Part shown: positions 53,096 to 61,999 of the stretch, piece by piece
Layout: every line of letters starts with the position of its first letter
Position numbering within the stretch: the first letter of the stretch is position 1
Assembly (NCBI GenBank): GCA_017983495.1
Contig: JAGOBH010000003.1
Span: forward strand, 186,001-250,000
DNA: 64,000 nucleotides
From: Pyrinomonadaceae bacterium
GTDB lineage: Bacteria > Acidobacteriota > Blastocatellia > Pyrinomonadales > Pyrinomonadaceae
Direction of reading: 5' to 3'
Translations under genes and position numbers: made by a program
The notes under the pieces: model-generated
Seen by the model: the letters and a program-made list of their open reading frames with translations, nothing else
What the model was told of the DNA's origin: nothing
Database searches by the model: none

Positions 53096-54505
53096 ATGAG
53101 ACCAAAATTCACCAAATTTTTCTCCACGGTTTTCGTCCTGATGGTTGTCGGGGCCTGTACATCGATGTTCGGCCAGACAGCACCGAAGGTGGACACAAAG
53201 AAGATGGCGGAAGCGGTGAAAGCAGAATTTTTGCATGCCTGGAATGGCTACAAAAAGCACTGTTGGGGACACGACGACCTTAAGCCGATCTCGAAGACTT
53301 GCCGCGATTGGTATGGGCAGTCGATCTTGATGACGCCGGTGGATTCGCTCGATTCGTTGTATTTGCTGGGTTTTAAGAAGGAAGCCGACGAGACGCGTGA
53401 GTACATCGTCAAAAATCTCTCGTTCGATAAGGACATCTCGGTCCAGAATTTTGAGATAACTATACGCATCCTCGGCGGGCTGCTTTCGAGCTATCAGATG
53501 ACGAATGACAAGCGTCTTCTGAACCTTGCCGATGATCTCGGGAATCGTCTGCTGCCGGTTTTTGATTCGCCGACGGGTTTGCCATACAAGAACGTAAATC
53601 TGAGAACTGGTAAGACGAGTGGGGCGGTTTCAAATCCGGCCGAGACCGGTACGCTGTTGATAGAATTTGGCACACTCGCGAAACTGACCGGAAAACAGGT
53701 TTATTATGACAAAGCAAAGCGTGCGCTTGTCGAAACATACAAACGCCGATCGCCGATCGGGCTCGTTGGGACCAACATCAACGTAGAGACTGGCAAGTGG
53801 ACCAATCCGGACAGCCACGTGTCTGCCGAGATCGATTCGTACTACGAATATTTGCTGAAGGCCGCGATCTTGTTTAACGACAAAGAATGCCGCGACATGT
53901 GGGAAGATTCGATCGCAAAGGTACACTCGTATCTGGCGGACGAAGGGCCGGGAATGTCGAAGCCAAACGTTCAAGGGCGTGAGGTTGCGTCTGACCTATG
54001 GTACGGCCATGCCGATATGAATACCGGTAAACGCACGGAAACGACAACCGGAGCACTGGACGCGTTCTTTCCGGGATTGCTTGCTCTGGATGGTGATCTA
54101 AACCGGGCAAGGGCGTTGCAGGATTCGATGTTCAAGATGTGGCAATTACATGGCATCGAACCTGAGGTGCTAAATTACCGGACAATGAAGGTCGAAAGCG
54201 GCGGCTATCCCTTGCGGCCGGAAATAGTCGAATCGACTTACATCCTTCATCATTACACTAAAGATCCGAAGTACCTGGCCATGGGCAAGCAGATGTTCGA
54301 AGATTTTGTGAAGCATTGCCGCACTGACGTCGCTTATGCCGGGCTCAAAAACGTCGAGACCAAAGAAAAGACGGACTATATGCACAGCTTCCTTTTAGCT
54401 GAGACGTTTAAGTACTTTTATCTGTTATTTGCTCCGGAAAAGACGTTGGATTTTAAGGGAATCGTGTTCAACACCGAGGCACATCCAATACGTAAGAAAT
54501 TGTAA
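53096..54505 (+). CDS. Glycoside hydrolase family 47 alpha-mannosidase-like protein
   Basis: 469 residues with a lipoprotein-type signal (VVGAC). The GH47 landmarks are present in order: EFLHAWNGYKKHCWGHDDL, LMTPVDSLDSLYLLG, QNFEITIRILGGLLSSYQM, DSYYEYLLKAAILF, TTTGALDAFFPGLLALDG, YPLRPEIVESTY, and VFNTEAHP at the C-terminus, where the Thr binds calcium. GH47 enzymes are inverting alpha-1,2-mannosidases, best known in the eukaryotic ER and Golgi. The likely catalytic acidic residues (DSLDS, the YYE region, PEIVES) are kept. It sits between an M16 peptidase and a GxxExxY cassette. Confidence 0.9.
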   Translation: MRPKFTKFFSTVFVLMVVGACTSMFGQTAPKVDTKKMAEAVKAEFLHAWNGYKKHCWGHDDLKPISKTCRDWYGQSILMTPVDSLDSLYLLGFKKEADETREYIVKNLSFDKDISVQNFEITIRILGGLLSSYQMTNDKRLLNLADDLGNRLLPVFDSPTGLPYKNVNLRTGKTSGAVSNPAETGTLLIEFGTLAKLTGKQVYYDKAKRALVETYKRRSPIGLVGTNINVETGKWTNPDSHVSAEIDSYYEYLLKAAILFNDKECRDMWEDSIAKVHSYLADEGPGMSKPNVQGREVASDLWYGHADMNTGKRTETTTGALDAFFPGLLALDGDLNRARALQDSMFKMWQLHGIEPEVLNYRTMKVESGGYPLRPEIVESTYILHHYTKDPKYLAMGKQMFEDFVKHCRTDVAYAGLKNVETKEKTDYMHSFLLAETFKYFYLLFAPEKTLDFKGIVFNTEAHPIRKKL

Positions 54506-54962
54506 ACGCAGAGAACGCAATGGACGCAGAGACTCCCAAACCTAAGAGTCGGGACGAGCTCAATGAGATTAGCGGTAAAATAATTGAGTACTCGATAGAG
54601 GTTCATAAAGAACTTGGCCCCGGAATGCTGGAAGGAGCTTATGAGATTTGCCTGATGCATGAGCTGGTTCGGAACGGATTCAGGGTTGAAAGGCAGGTTT
54701 TGCTGCCGATCCGTTATCAAGGCATTATGCTGGATGCCGGATATCGTATTGACCTATTAGTCGAGAGTTCTGTGATTGTCGAACTCAAAGCGGTTGATCG
54801 ACTTTTACCGGTTCACGAAGCCCAATTGCTTTCTTATCTGAGAATGAGTGATTTGCGGCTCGGCTTACTGATCAATTTTAATGTTCGATTATTGCGAGAC
54901 GGAATTAGGAGAGTAGTGAACAATTTTTGACTTCTCTGCGTGCGTTGCGGTCTCTGCGTTTA
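54503..54962. mobile_element. Inverted-repeat cassette carrying a GxxExxY gene
   Basis: Left arm 54503-54532 begins TAAACGCAGAGAACGCAATG; right arm 54933-54962, read on the minus strand, begins TAAACGCAGAGACCGCAACG. About 26 of 30 positions match. The arms enclose one gene. The arm motif recurs as an isolated copy at 40173-40203. No transposase is encoded. Confidence 0.72.
54520..54930 (+). CDS. GxxExxY family protein (PDDEXK-like nuclease fold)
   Basis: 136 residues. The name motif is seen in GPGMLEGAYEICLMHEL. A PDDEXK-like nuclease core follows: GYRIDLLVESSVIVELKAV (Asp, Glu-x-Lys), then HEAQLLSYLRMSDLRLGLLINF. Nuclease activity is inferred from the fold. The start codon lies inside the left arm of the flanking inverted repeat, and the first residues (MDAETP) come from that arm. 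Family members are often free-standing and their role is unknown. The stop lies just before the right arm. Confidence 0.85.
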   Translation: MDAETPKPKSRDELNEISGKIIEYSIEVHKELGPGMLEGAYEICLMHELVRNGFRVERQVLLPIRYQGIMLDAGYRIDLLVESSVIVELKAVDRLLPVHEAQLLSYLRMSDLRLGLLINFNVRLLRDGIRRVVNNF

Positions 54963-54970
54963 AAATTCTT

Positions 54971-55993
54971 ATGGCGAAATCTAAAGCAACCGAAAAGCGG
55001 ATATTGATCACCGGCGGGACCGGGTTTTTGGGGACGCACATTGTGCGGCAGTTTCTGGACGCGGGCGAGACGAACCTTAAGGTAATGGCGTCGCGAGTGC
55101 CTGAATGGATGAAGGACGCCGGTGTCAAGGCGGTCGAAGGTTCGGTGACGGACCGCGACGACGTCGCCAAGGCGGTTAAGAATGTCTCAGCGATATTTCA
55201 TCTTGCGGGCAAGGTGTCGCGTGACAACGACGACGCTGCCTCGATGAACAAGATCCACCTTGAAGGCACGCGTTTGCTGTGCGAGGCAGCGACCGAGGCC
55301 GACGTGCAGACCATGGTGCTGGCCTCGTCAAGCGGCACTATCGCAGTTAGCAAGGACGACGAGGTCGTTGACGAAACGTACCCGCAGCCGATCGACATCC
55401 TTACACGCTGGGCGTATTACTCATCGAAATATTATCAGGAGCGTGCGGCTATCGAAAATTTCCGGGCCGACGGGCAAAAGCTGGTGATAATGAACCCGTC
55501 GCTGCTACTCGGGCCGGACGACGAGCGGCTGAGTTCGACGAAACCTGTGCTCGAATTTCTCGGCAAAAAGATCCCGTACAGTCCGAGCGGCGGCCTGAAC
55601 TTTGTCGATGCGCGCGATGCCGCAGCGGCATTTATAAACGCCATTGAGAAGGGAAGTCATCAGGAAAAATATTTGCTCGGCGCGGCTAATATGACGTTTG
55701 AGCAGTTTTTCGGACGATTGGAGCGTCTGTCGGGTGTCTCCGCTCCTCGCCTGAAGGTCCCGAAAAAGCTTGCTATGGCAGGTTCGAGCTTTATCAGTTC
55801 GATATATAAGAACTGGGGAAAGACTTCGCCGGTGATGCCAAACGAGGTAGAGCAAGCGGAGTATTTTTGGTATTTCGATTCAACCAAGGCTATCGATAAC
55901 CTAGGATTTGCGCCGCGAGACCCGCAGGAAACGCTGCAGGATACGATCACATATTTACGTGAGACTTTCCTTGGACAAGGTGTGTTCTCCTAA
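54971..55993 (+). CDS. NAD(P)-dependent extended SDR (dihydroflavonol reductase/HpnA-like)
   Basis: 340 residues. An extended short-chain dehydrogenase with ITGGTGFLGTHIVRQFLDAG, a FHLAGKVSRDND segment, SSSGTIAVS and the catalytic YYSSK (YxxxK) near residue 158. Resembles DFR-like or HpnA-like reductases, which act on lipids or sterol-like molecules; the substrate is unknown. Its start lies eight bases after the right arm of the GxxExxY cassette. Being near the ElbD-like gene, a lipid reductase role is possible but not shown. Confidence 0.78.
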   Translation: MAKSKATEKRILITGGTGFLGTHIVRQFLDAGETNLKVMASRVPEWMKDAGVKAVEGSVTDRDDVAKAVKNVSAIFHLAGKVSRDNDDAASMNKIHLEGTRLLCEAATEADVQTMVLASSSGTIAVSKDDEVVDETYPQPIDILTRWAYYSSKYYQERAAIENFRADGQKLVIMNPSLLLGPDDERLSSTKPVLEFLGKKIPYSPSGGLNFVDARDAAAAFINAIEKGSHQEKYLLGAANMTFEQFFGRLERLSGVSAPRLKVPKKLAMAGSSFISSIYKNWGKTSPVMPNEVEQAEYFWYFDSTKAIDNLGFAPRDPQETLQDTITYLRETFLGQGVFS

Positions 55994-56039
55994 GTTGCCG
56001 CTCGCAATGGTCGCCGTTCTGATCCCGCGAGCCACGCGA

Positions 56040-56456
56040 CTATTGACCTCGGAAAAAGAAGAAAAAAAACAACGCCGCGTGTCGTTCGTCTACATTCTTT
56101 GCGTATCCGAGAGTTCGTCTTGAGCTATCTTCGACGGTTCCATTCGAATTTACGTATCCCAAGGTTGATCGGCTCGAGTTCTCGACCGTGCCGTTCGAAT
56201 TAATGTAACCCAGCGTTCTTCGGCTGCTGTTTTCGACGGTTCCTTTGTCGTTAATATACCCGAGCGTTCGCCGGCTACTATCTTCGATGCTGCCGTTCGA
56301 ATTGATGTAGCCGAGAGTTCGTCGGCTGCTGTCTTCAACGGTTCCGCTCGATGAAATATAGCCGATTGTTCGACGGCTGCTGTCCTCGATCGTCTGAGCC
56401 ACGATGGCGGCGGCGGATGCGGCTAGAAGTGTCGCTAAAATTAAGAACTTTCTCAT
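56040..56456 (-). CDS. Secreted tandem-repeat protein (beta-flower-like)
   Basis: 138 residues. A signal peptide (RKFLILATLLAASAAAIVAQ) precedes six near-identical 17-residue units, TVEDSSRRTLGYINSNG, with small changes. The spacing of Gly and aromatic positions resembles four-fold beta-flower repeats. The units are very uniform in DNA too, so the array may be young and prone to length change. The C-terminus ends in an odd run of six Phe encoded by a T-rich tract that would also suit a terminator, so the true end is uncertain. The start overlaps the permease stop (ATGA). Confidence 0.7.
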   Translation of the reverse strand: MRKFLILATLLAASAAAIVAQTIEDSSRRTIGYISSSGTVEDSSRRTLGYINSNGSIEDSSRRTLGYINDKGTVENSSRRTLGYINSNGTVENSSRSTLGYVNSNGTVEDSSRRTLGYAKNVDERHAALFFFFFFRGQ

Positions 56457-57766
56457 TGATCCGTGTCTTCCCCAATATCGTTCTTTGAACGTCCGAACAG
56501 ACGTACACTTGCAAAAATGATCATCCCAATCGCCGCCGCTACAATGATCGCGAGTCCCTCTTTCGCAAAGTCAACATTTGTCAGGAGCCAGATTATCAGT
56601 GCGATCGACAGAATGGAAGCGAGGATCCCGAATGGAACGGCGAATGGTGCGGGGGGCAAATCGGTTCTGCGTCGAAAGATCGGCAGGGCGAGACATGTCG
56701 TCGCGTAAATGATCAATCGGGTAATTGTTGCGATCGCAACGGCCGTCAGGAACGAGGACTGGATGGTAAGGATCAATATCACGATCGCCGTTGCAACTAT
56801 CGCGATGTAAGGAGTTTTGAACCGTTTGTGTGTCTTTTCAAAAGCGGATGGCAAGTCACGCTGTTCGGACATCGCAAACAGCATGCGGGTCGAACTAAGA
56901 ACTCCGACATTTAGATTGCCGAATATTGAGACAAGTGCTCCGATCGTGATAAATGCAGCTCCGTATCCTCCGAGAAATACGCTGGCGGCGTCGGCGATCG
57001 GGCGTTCTGATGTTGCCAAACCGGGCAAGGTTCCGATGCTCACGACCTGCACAAAAATATAAAACACTGCGACAATAACGATGCCCGCAATGAGGCCGAA
57101 CGGGATAGTCCTGCCCGGATCTTTGGTTTCGCCCGAAAGGACAACCGAAGCCTCGAATCCGACAAAAGCGTAGATAAGTAGTAAAACCGCACTTGAGAAA
57201 TTGGAGTAACCCGGAACGATCTCAAAGCTGAAATTGCCGGGTTGGATAAAGAACATACCGACCGCGGCAAAGATGAGCAGCGGCAGGAGCTTGCCGATGG
57301 TAAATACGTTAGTCAATATCGCCGACTGACGAATGCCGATAAGGTTTACAACGGTTATGATCAGCACCACGAGGCTGACGAGTGCGATCCGGAGTGGGCC
57401 TTCGTTTGCTCCGGGGATGAAAAAGCCGAGATAGGTGACCAGAAGGTTGCAGTTTGCGGCGAATGTCGCCACACGGACTATCCAATATAGCCAGCCGACC
57501 TCGAATCCCACGGCTGGGCCGAACGCCTCGCGCGCATACAGGTACGGTCCACCCGTCGTCGAAAAACGACTCGCGACCTCGGCGTAGCAAAAAACGATGA
57601 GGCCAATGATCAATGCGCACGCCACAAAGGCAAAGAGACTGTACGAACCGATCTGGGAAAATACCTTTGCCGGCAGACCGAAAATGCCGGCACCGATGAC
57701 GGTATTGACCACAACTGCGGTGAAATCCCAGCGGCCGAGGCCGCGAATTAGCTTTTCGTCGTTCAT
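56453..57766 (-). CDS. APC family amino acid/polyamine permease
   Basis: 437 residues with twelve predicted membrane helices. The first helix carries TVIGAGIFGLPAKVF, the substrate-binding GxG motif of APC transporters. FVGFEASVVLSGETKDPGRTIPFG in the sixth helix region is also typical. It probably moves an amino acid or polyamine with a proton. A TATAAA box lies on the minus strand about 30 bases before the ATG. The overlap with the 17-residue-repeat gene suggests that the two proteins are made together. Confidence 0.88.
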   Translation of the reverse strand: MNDEKLIRGLGRWDFTAVVVNTVIGAGIFGLPAKVFSQIGSYSLFAFVACALIIGLIVFCYAEVASRFSTTGGPYLYAREAFGPAVGFEVGWLYWIVRVATFAANCNLLVTYLGFFIPGANEGPLRIALVSLVVLIITVVNLIGIRQSAILTNVFTIGKLLPLLIFAAVGMFFIQPGNFSFEIVPGYSNFSSAVLLLIYAFVGFEASVVLSGETKDPGRTIPFGLIAGIVIVAVFYIFVQVVSIGTLPGLATSERPIADAASVFLGGYGAAFITIGALVSIFGNLNVGVLSSTRMLFAMSEQRDLPSAFEKTHKRFKTPYIAIVATAIVILILTIQSSFLTAVAIATITRLIIYATTCLALPIFRRRTDLPPAPFAVPFGILASILSIALIIWLLTNVDFAKEGLAIIVAAAIGMIIFASVRLFGRSKNDIGEDTDQ

Positions 57767-57841
57767 TTGGTTTTTTTAGAAACTGCTTTTCGTTTATACT
57801 CTGAAAAACACTTTCCGTAAAGAATCGCAGAGATAGATCGT

Positions 57842-58849
57842 ATGAATATTTCACTTCGAATCGCAACAAGTTTGTTGCTGATCTGCATCGCGTCGCTGGC
57901 TGCCGTTGGGCAAAGATCGGCTGAAAAGGTCGAGATCGTTCCGCAAAAGGGCTATCAGCCGATACTGATGAACGAATCGGCGGAGCTAGGCGCTGTGCTC
58001 GACGGAGCCGTCAAGGAGATGCTCGGCGGGTATCCTGCGGGCACATTTAAGGACGGCGAACTCGGGGCGACCGTCATCGATCTGACGGACCCAACTAACA
58101 TCAAGCATGCGGCATATAACGGGGAATTGCGGCTTTATACAGCGAGCGTCGTCAAGATGTTCTACATGGCGGCACTCGAGCGTCAGCTAGAGGACGGCAA
58201 GATAACGATGACGCCGGAGCTTGCACGTGGTCTAAAGGACATGATCGTTGATAGCTCGAACGAGGCGACGCAGTATATCCTGGACGTACTGACCGGTACA
58301 TCGAGCGGTGCTGAATTGCCCCAGAAGGAGTTTGACGCGTGGCAATACAAACGCAACCGCGTCAACCGTTATATGACGGCTATGGGCTATAAGAATATCA
58401 ACGTCAATCAGAAAACGTTCTGCGAGGACGCATACGGCATCGAACAGCAATCGCGAAACTACAAGGGACAGAATCGTAACATGCTCACCACCAACGCCAC
58501 AGCGCGTTTGATGGCGGAGATCGTCACGGGACGCATCGCGGGGCCGACGGGCACGGCAAGAATGCTCGAGTTGATGAAACGTGACCCGTTTGCTGCGACG
58601 ACCGATCAGGACGATCAGGCGCACGGGTTCACGGGCCGTATGCTGATAGATCGAAAGATGACCGACGCCAAACTTTGGTCCAAGGCAGGTTGGACGAGCA
58701 AGTCACGACACGACGCCGCATATATTGAAACCGCGGACGGCCTCAAGTTCGTAATAGTCGTATTTACCGAAAATCACGCCAATGACAAGGCTCCGATACC
58801 GACGATCGCCGGCAAGGTGCTCGACGGGCTCAGAAAGGTCAGGAAATGA
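57842..58849 (+). CDS. Class A beta-lactamase-like serine hydrolase
   Basis: 335 residues with a signal peptide (LRIATSLLLICIASLAAVGQ). The serine motif S102-V-V-K105 (YTASVVKMFYM), an S-x-N-like DSSNEAT at 137-143 and a late K-x-G-like KAGWTSKSRHD match the beta-lactamase-related (PF13354) fold. The usual Glu-x-x-x-Asn segment of true lactamases is not obvious, so it may be a transpeptidase-like or lactam-sensing enzyme. The stop overlaps the start of the PliG-like gene (ATGA). Confidence 0.78.
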   Translation: MNISLRIATSLLLICIASLAAVGQRSAEKVEIVPQKGYQPILMNESAELGAVLDGAVKEMLGGYPAGTFKDGELGATVIDLTDPTNIKHAAYNGELRLYTASVVKMFYMAALERQLEDGKITMTPELARGLKDMIVDSSNEATQYILDVLTGTSSGAELPQKEFDAWQYKRNRVNRYMTAMGYKNINVNQKTFCEDAYGIEQQSRNYKGQNRNMLTTNATARLMAEIVTGRIAGPTGTARMLELMKRDPFAATTDQDDQAHGFTGRMLIDRKMTDAKLWSKAGWTSKSRHDAAYIETADGLKFVIVVFTENHANDKAPIPTIAGKVLDGLRKVRK

Positions 58850-59241
58850 AGAGACTATTACTGTTGGCGGCGATAGCCGCTTGTTTTGCAATATTGCCGG
58901 ACTACGCCTCGGCCCAGACGAAGACGCGGGTCAGGTTCGCTAGGGGAACGCACTCAGGCGTCGTTAAGGGAACCATTCGCGGCTACGCATACCGCGACTA
59001 CCTGGTCGGTTCGGGGGCAGGCGAGATGATGGAAGTGTCAATCGACGCTACAAATGACGGAACGGTCTTTACTATCTTCCGGCCGGACGGCAGCAACATC
59101 GAGGGTGCGGCCGAAACCGTGGAGTACAAGGGCCAGCTCGGCCCGGGCGGCGATTATGTCATACGCGTTGGGATGATGCGGTCAGCCGCACGCCGCAAGG
59201 GAGCGACATCAACCTACACATTAAAGATAATGGTCCAATAA
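58846..59241 (+). CDS. PliG-like periplasmic lysozyme inhibitor
   Basis: 131 residues with a signal peptide ending YASAQ. The mature sequence (RVRFARGTHSGVVKGTIRGY, YRDYLVGSGAGEMMEVSIDA, YVIRVGMMRSAARRKGATST) resembles inhibitors of g-type lysozyme, which are small beta-sandwich proteins. It is translationally coupled to the beta-lactamase-like gene upstream. A role in protecting the wall against lytic enzymes is likely but not shown. Confidence 0.6.
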   Translation: MKRLLLLAAIAACFAILPDYASAQTKTRVRFARGTHSGVVKGTIRGYAYRDYLVGSGAGEMMEVSIDATNDGTVFTIFRPDGSNIEGAAETVEYKGQLGPGGDYVIRVGMMRSAARRKGATSTYTLKIMVQ

Positions 59242-59261
59242 TTGGGTACAGCAAGGATAAT

Positions 59262-61691
59262 ATGAACAACTTTATCAAACGCATCGCAATCGTTATTTCG
59301 GCATTGGCCGTGATGAGCACGGCCGCATTTGCTCAGGGCAGTTACAGGCAACCGCCGAAAGAGATCTTGGACGTGCTCAATGCACCAGCTATTCCCGCGA
59401 CGTCGATCTCGCCGACCCGGGATAAGATCGCTTTGCTCGAGCCGCTTCGTTATCCGCCGATCTCGGAATTGGCTCAGCCGATGCTGCGTATTGCAGGTTT
59501 GCGCATCAATCCGAACACCAACGGCCAGCATCGCCAGCCTTACTCGCTCAGTCTCAAGATCAAGAATGTCGCGGACGGTAAGGAATGGCCCGTAGCCGTT
59601 CCGCCGGGAGCACAACTGATCTCGCCCTCGTGGGCACCCGATGGTAAGCACATCGCGGTTGGCAATGTCACGCCGACGGGCGTCGAACTCTGGATCGTCG
59701 ACACGATGACCGCAAAAGCGACGAAAGTAAAGGGCGTAATGGTCAATACAGCCTTTGGCGGCTTCTCGTGGGAAGATTCGAAGACGATCTCAGCGACATT
59801 AGTGCCGTCGAAGCGCGGCCCCGCACCGGCATATCAGAATCTTGTTCCGAGCGAGCCGAATATTCAGGAAACGGCGGGCCGCACGGGTGCGATCGCAACG
59901 GTTCAGGATCTGCTCAAGACGCCTAATGACGAGCGTCTTTTCGAATATTACAGCACGTCGCAGATAGCTCTGATCGATGTTGGCGGCAAAGTCCGCGAGA
60001 TCGGGACGCCTGGGATCTACGACAGTGCGAGCTTTTCGCCGGACGGGAAATTTGTACTCGTATCGCGGATCGAACGTCCTTTTTCTTATCTTTTTGCATT
60101 CAACCGCTTCCCGAAAAAGGTCGAGGTTTGGGATAGCGGAGGCAAACTCGTGACGACCGTTGCGTCTATTCCGCTGCAAGACGCGTTGCCGTCAGGCGGC
60201 GTACCGACGGGGCCGCGTGGTCATAGTTGGATCCCGGTTGAGCCGTCGACATTGATGTGGACAGAGGCTCTTGACGGAGGAAATCCACGCATGAAGGTCC
60301 CGCATCGCGACAAGCTGATGAAGCTCGGTGCACCGTTCACCGGCGTAGCGAGCGAGGTCTTGAAGACGGAACACCGTTTTCAGGGCCGCCAGTTTGGCGA
60401 GCGGGACGGAATGATGTGGTTCGGCGACTTTGACCGCGACAGAGCGGTACGTCGGGCCTTCATCACGGATTATCGCAACCCGACCGAGGTCAAAAAGATC
60501 CTCGAACTGAACGTCAATGACCGCTACAACGACATCGGCCAACCCGTTACCAAAACTCTGCCGAACGGCGTCACAGTCATTCGCCAGACCGGTGACGAAG
60601 TATTTTTGTCCGGCACCGGGGCTTCGCCGCAGGGCGACCGGCCGTTCTTTCGCCGTATAAATCTGAAGACGATGAAGACGGAAGAGATATGGCGGGCAGG
60701 AACGGAAGAGTACGAGACTTTCGCGGGAATGATAGACGACAACGGGATGACCTTTTTCACTCGGAGGGAGTCCCTGACGGAGCCGCCGAACATATTCCTG
60801 CGGCAGGTTTGCCCCGCTGGACAGACCTGCACGGCTCTCGCTTACAGGCAAATAACGGATTTCAAGGATCCTACACCCGTGCTTCGCGGTATCAAGAAGC
60901 AACTTGTCCGCTATAAACGAGCGGACGGCGTTGATCTGTCCTTCACTTTGTATCTGCCGCCGAATTACAAAGAGGGAACTCGCTTACCGGCACTCGTCTG
61001 GGCCTATCCGGAGAGTTTTACGGACGGTGCTTTGGCCGGACAGGTTTCAGGGTCGACGAACCGCTTCACGCAGATCGGTGGAATATCGCATCTCTTCCTG
61101 CTCATGAGCGGCTACGCGATCATGGACAACGTGTCGATGCCGATCGTTGGTACGCCGGAGACGAAGAATGACACGTTCGTGCAGCAAGTGGTCGATTCGG
61201 CCAAAGCGGCGATCGATAAGGCAGTAGAGATGGGCGTGGTCGACCGCAACCGGATCGGTGTCGGCGGACACAGTTACGGAGCGTTCATGACTGCGAATTT
61301 GCTCGCCCATAGCGACTTGTTTCGTGCGGGAATCGCACGCAGCGGAGCGTACAATCGAACCCTAACGCCTTTTGGTTTCCAAGACGAGCAGCGTAATTTC
61401 TGGGAGGCAACCAACATCTATACGGCCGTCTCACCGTTCTTTTATGCTAACAAGATCAACGAACCTATCCTGCTGATACACGGCGAAGCCGACAACAATC
61501 AGGGAACCTTCCCGATCCAGTCCGAACGCCTGTACGCCGCCATCAGCGGCAACGGCGGCACCGCCCGGCTAGTAATGCTCCCGCTCGAATCGCACGGCTA
61601 CGCCGCCCGCGAGTCGACCGAGCACACACTCTTCGAAATGGTTAACTGGATGGACAAGTACGTGAAACCAGCGAAACCACCGACCAAATAG
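59262..61691 (+). CDS. S9 family prolyl oligopeptidase-like peptidase (glutamyl endopeptidase type)
   Basis: 809 residues with a signal peptide (IVISALAVMSTAAFAQG). An N-terminal beta-propeller (residues ~50-500; WAPDGKHIAVGN, SFSPDGKFVLVS repeats) precedes an alpha/beta hydrolase with Ser671 in GGHSYGAFM, Asp744 in HGEADNN and His778 in LESHGY. These are the serine protease triad. The pattern is closest to glutamyl endopeptidase/S9D proteins. The propeller gates peptide access. It follows the PliG-like gene by 20 bases. Confidence 0.88.
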   Translation: MNNFIKRIAIVISALAVMSTAAFAQGSYRQPPKEILDVLNAPAIPATSISPTRDKIALLEPLRYPPISELAQPMLRIAGLRINPNTNGQHRQPYSLSLKIKNVADGKEWPVAVPPGAQLISPSWAPDGKHIAVGNVTPTGVELWIVDTMTAKATKVKGVMVNTAFGGFSWEDSKTISATLVPSKRGPAPAYQNLVPSEPNIQETAGRTGAIATVQDLLKTPNDERLFEYYSTSQIALIDVGGKVREIGTPGIYDSASFSPDGKFVLVSRIERPFSYLFAFNRFPKKVEVWDSGGKLVTTVASIPLQDALPSGGVPTGPRGHSWIPVEPSTLMWTEALDGGNPRMKVPHRDKLMKLGAPFTGVASEVLKTEHRFQGRQFGERDGMMWFGDFDRDRAVRRAFITDYRNPTEVKKILELNVNDRYNDIGQPVTKTLPNGVTVIRQTGDEVFLSGTGASPQGDRPFFRRINLKTMKTEEIWRAGTEEYETFAGMIDDNGMTFFTRRESLTEPPNIFLRQVCPAGQTCTALAYRQITDFKDPTPVLRGIKKQLVRYKRADGVDLSFTLYLPPNYKEGTRLPALVWAYPESFTDGALAGQVSGSTNRFTQIGGISHLFLLMSGYAIMDNVSMPIVGTPETKNDTFVQQVVDSAKAAIDKAVEMGVVDRNRIGVGGHSYGAFMTANLLAHSDLFRAGIARSGAYNRTLTPFGFQDEQRNFWEATNIYTAVSPFFYANKINEPILLIHGEADNNQGTFPIQSERLYAAISGNGGTARLVMLPLESHGYAARESTEHTLFEMVNWMDKYVKPAKPPTK

Positions 61692-61723
61692 ACAGATAGC
61701 GGGTGACGGAACTCGCAGGAAAT

Positions 61724-61758
61724 GGGCTTAGCCGCATCGGATTGCGGCTAAGCCCTTT
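61724..61758 (+). terminator. Hairpin terminator after the S9 peptidase gene
   Basis: A perfect 13-base stem GGGCTTAGCCGCA / TGCGGCTAAGCCC around TCGGAT, followed by TTTA. The T-run is short but the stem is strong, and it lies about 35 bases after the stop. Confidence 0.65.
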
Positions 61759-61999
61759 ACAGTACGGACGCGCAACTGCCTGGCAAGACGGAGATCAATA
61801 GTAATACCGACGGTCAGGCGAGCCTAAGATCTTTTTTCAAGGTCGGCAGGACTGGCGGAGTCGCGCGAGCAGGTTTACAATAGAATCAGGAGGCTATGGG
61901 CAGATGATTTGGAAAACGTACGGGAACTTTCACCGGCCGCCAAAAAGTTGACGCCCCGATGCCCGGCAGCGGAGCAGCCTTGGCATCGACATTGATTTT
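61759..61999. other. Intergenic region, no gene seen
   Basis: With the hairpin this makes a gap of about 308 bases before the VWA gene. No further coding frame, repeat or strong promoter was recognised. Confidence 0.4.

Noticed and set aside
53096..54505. Eukaryotic contamination because of the GH47 gene
   Set aside because: The gene is intronless, has a bacterial lipoprotein signal and ribosome binding site, and lies in a bacterial gene row with the same codon use.
56110..56400. Tandem ~51-base DNA repeats that could be taken for a CRISPR array
   Set aside because: The units are contiguous with no spacers and translate in one frame as 17-residue protein repeats after a signal peptide.
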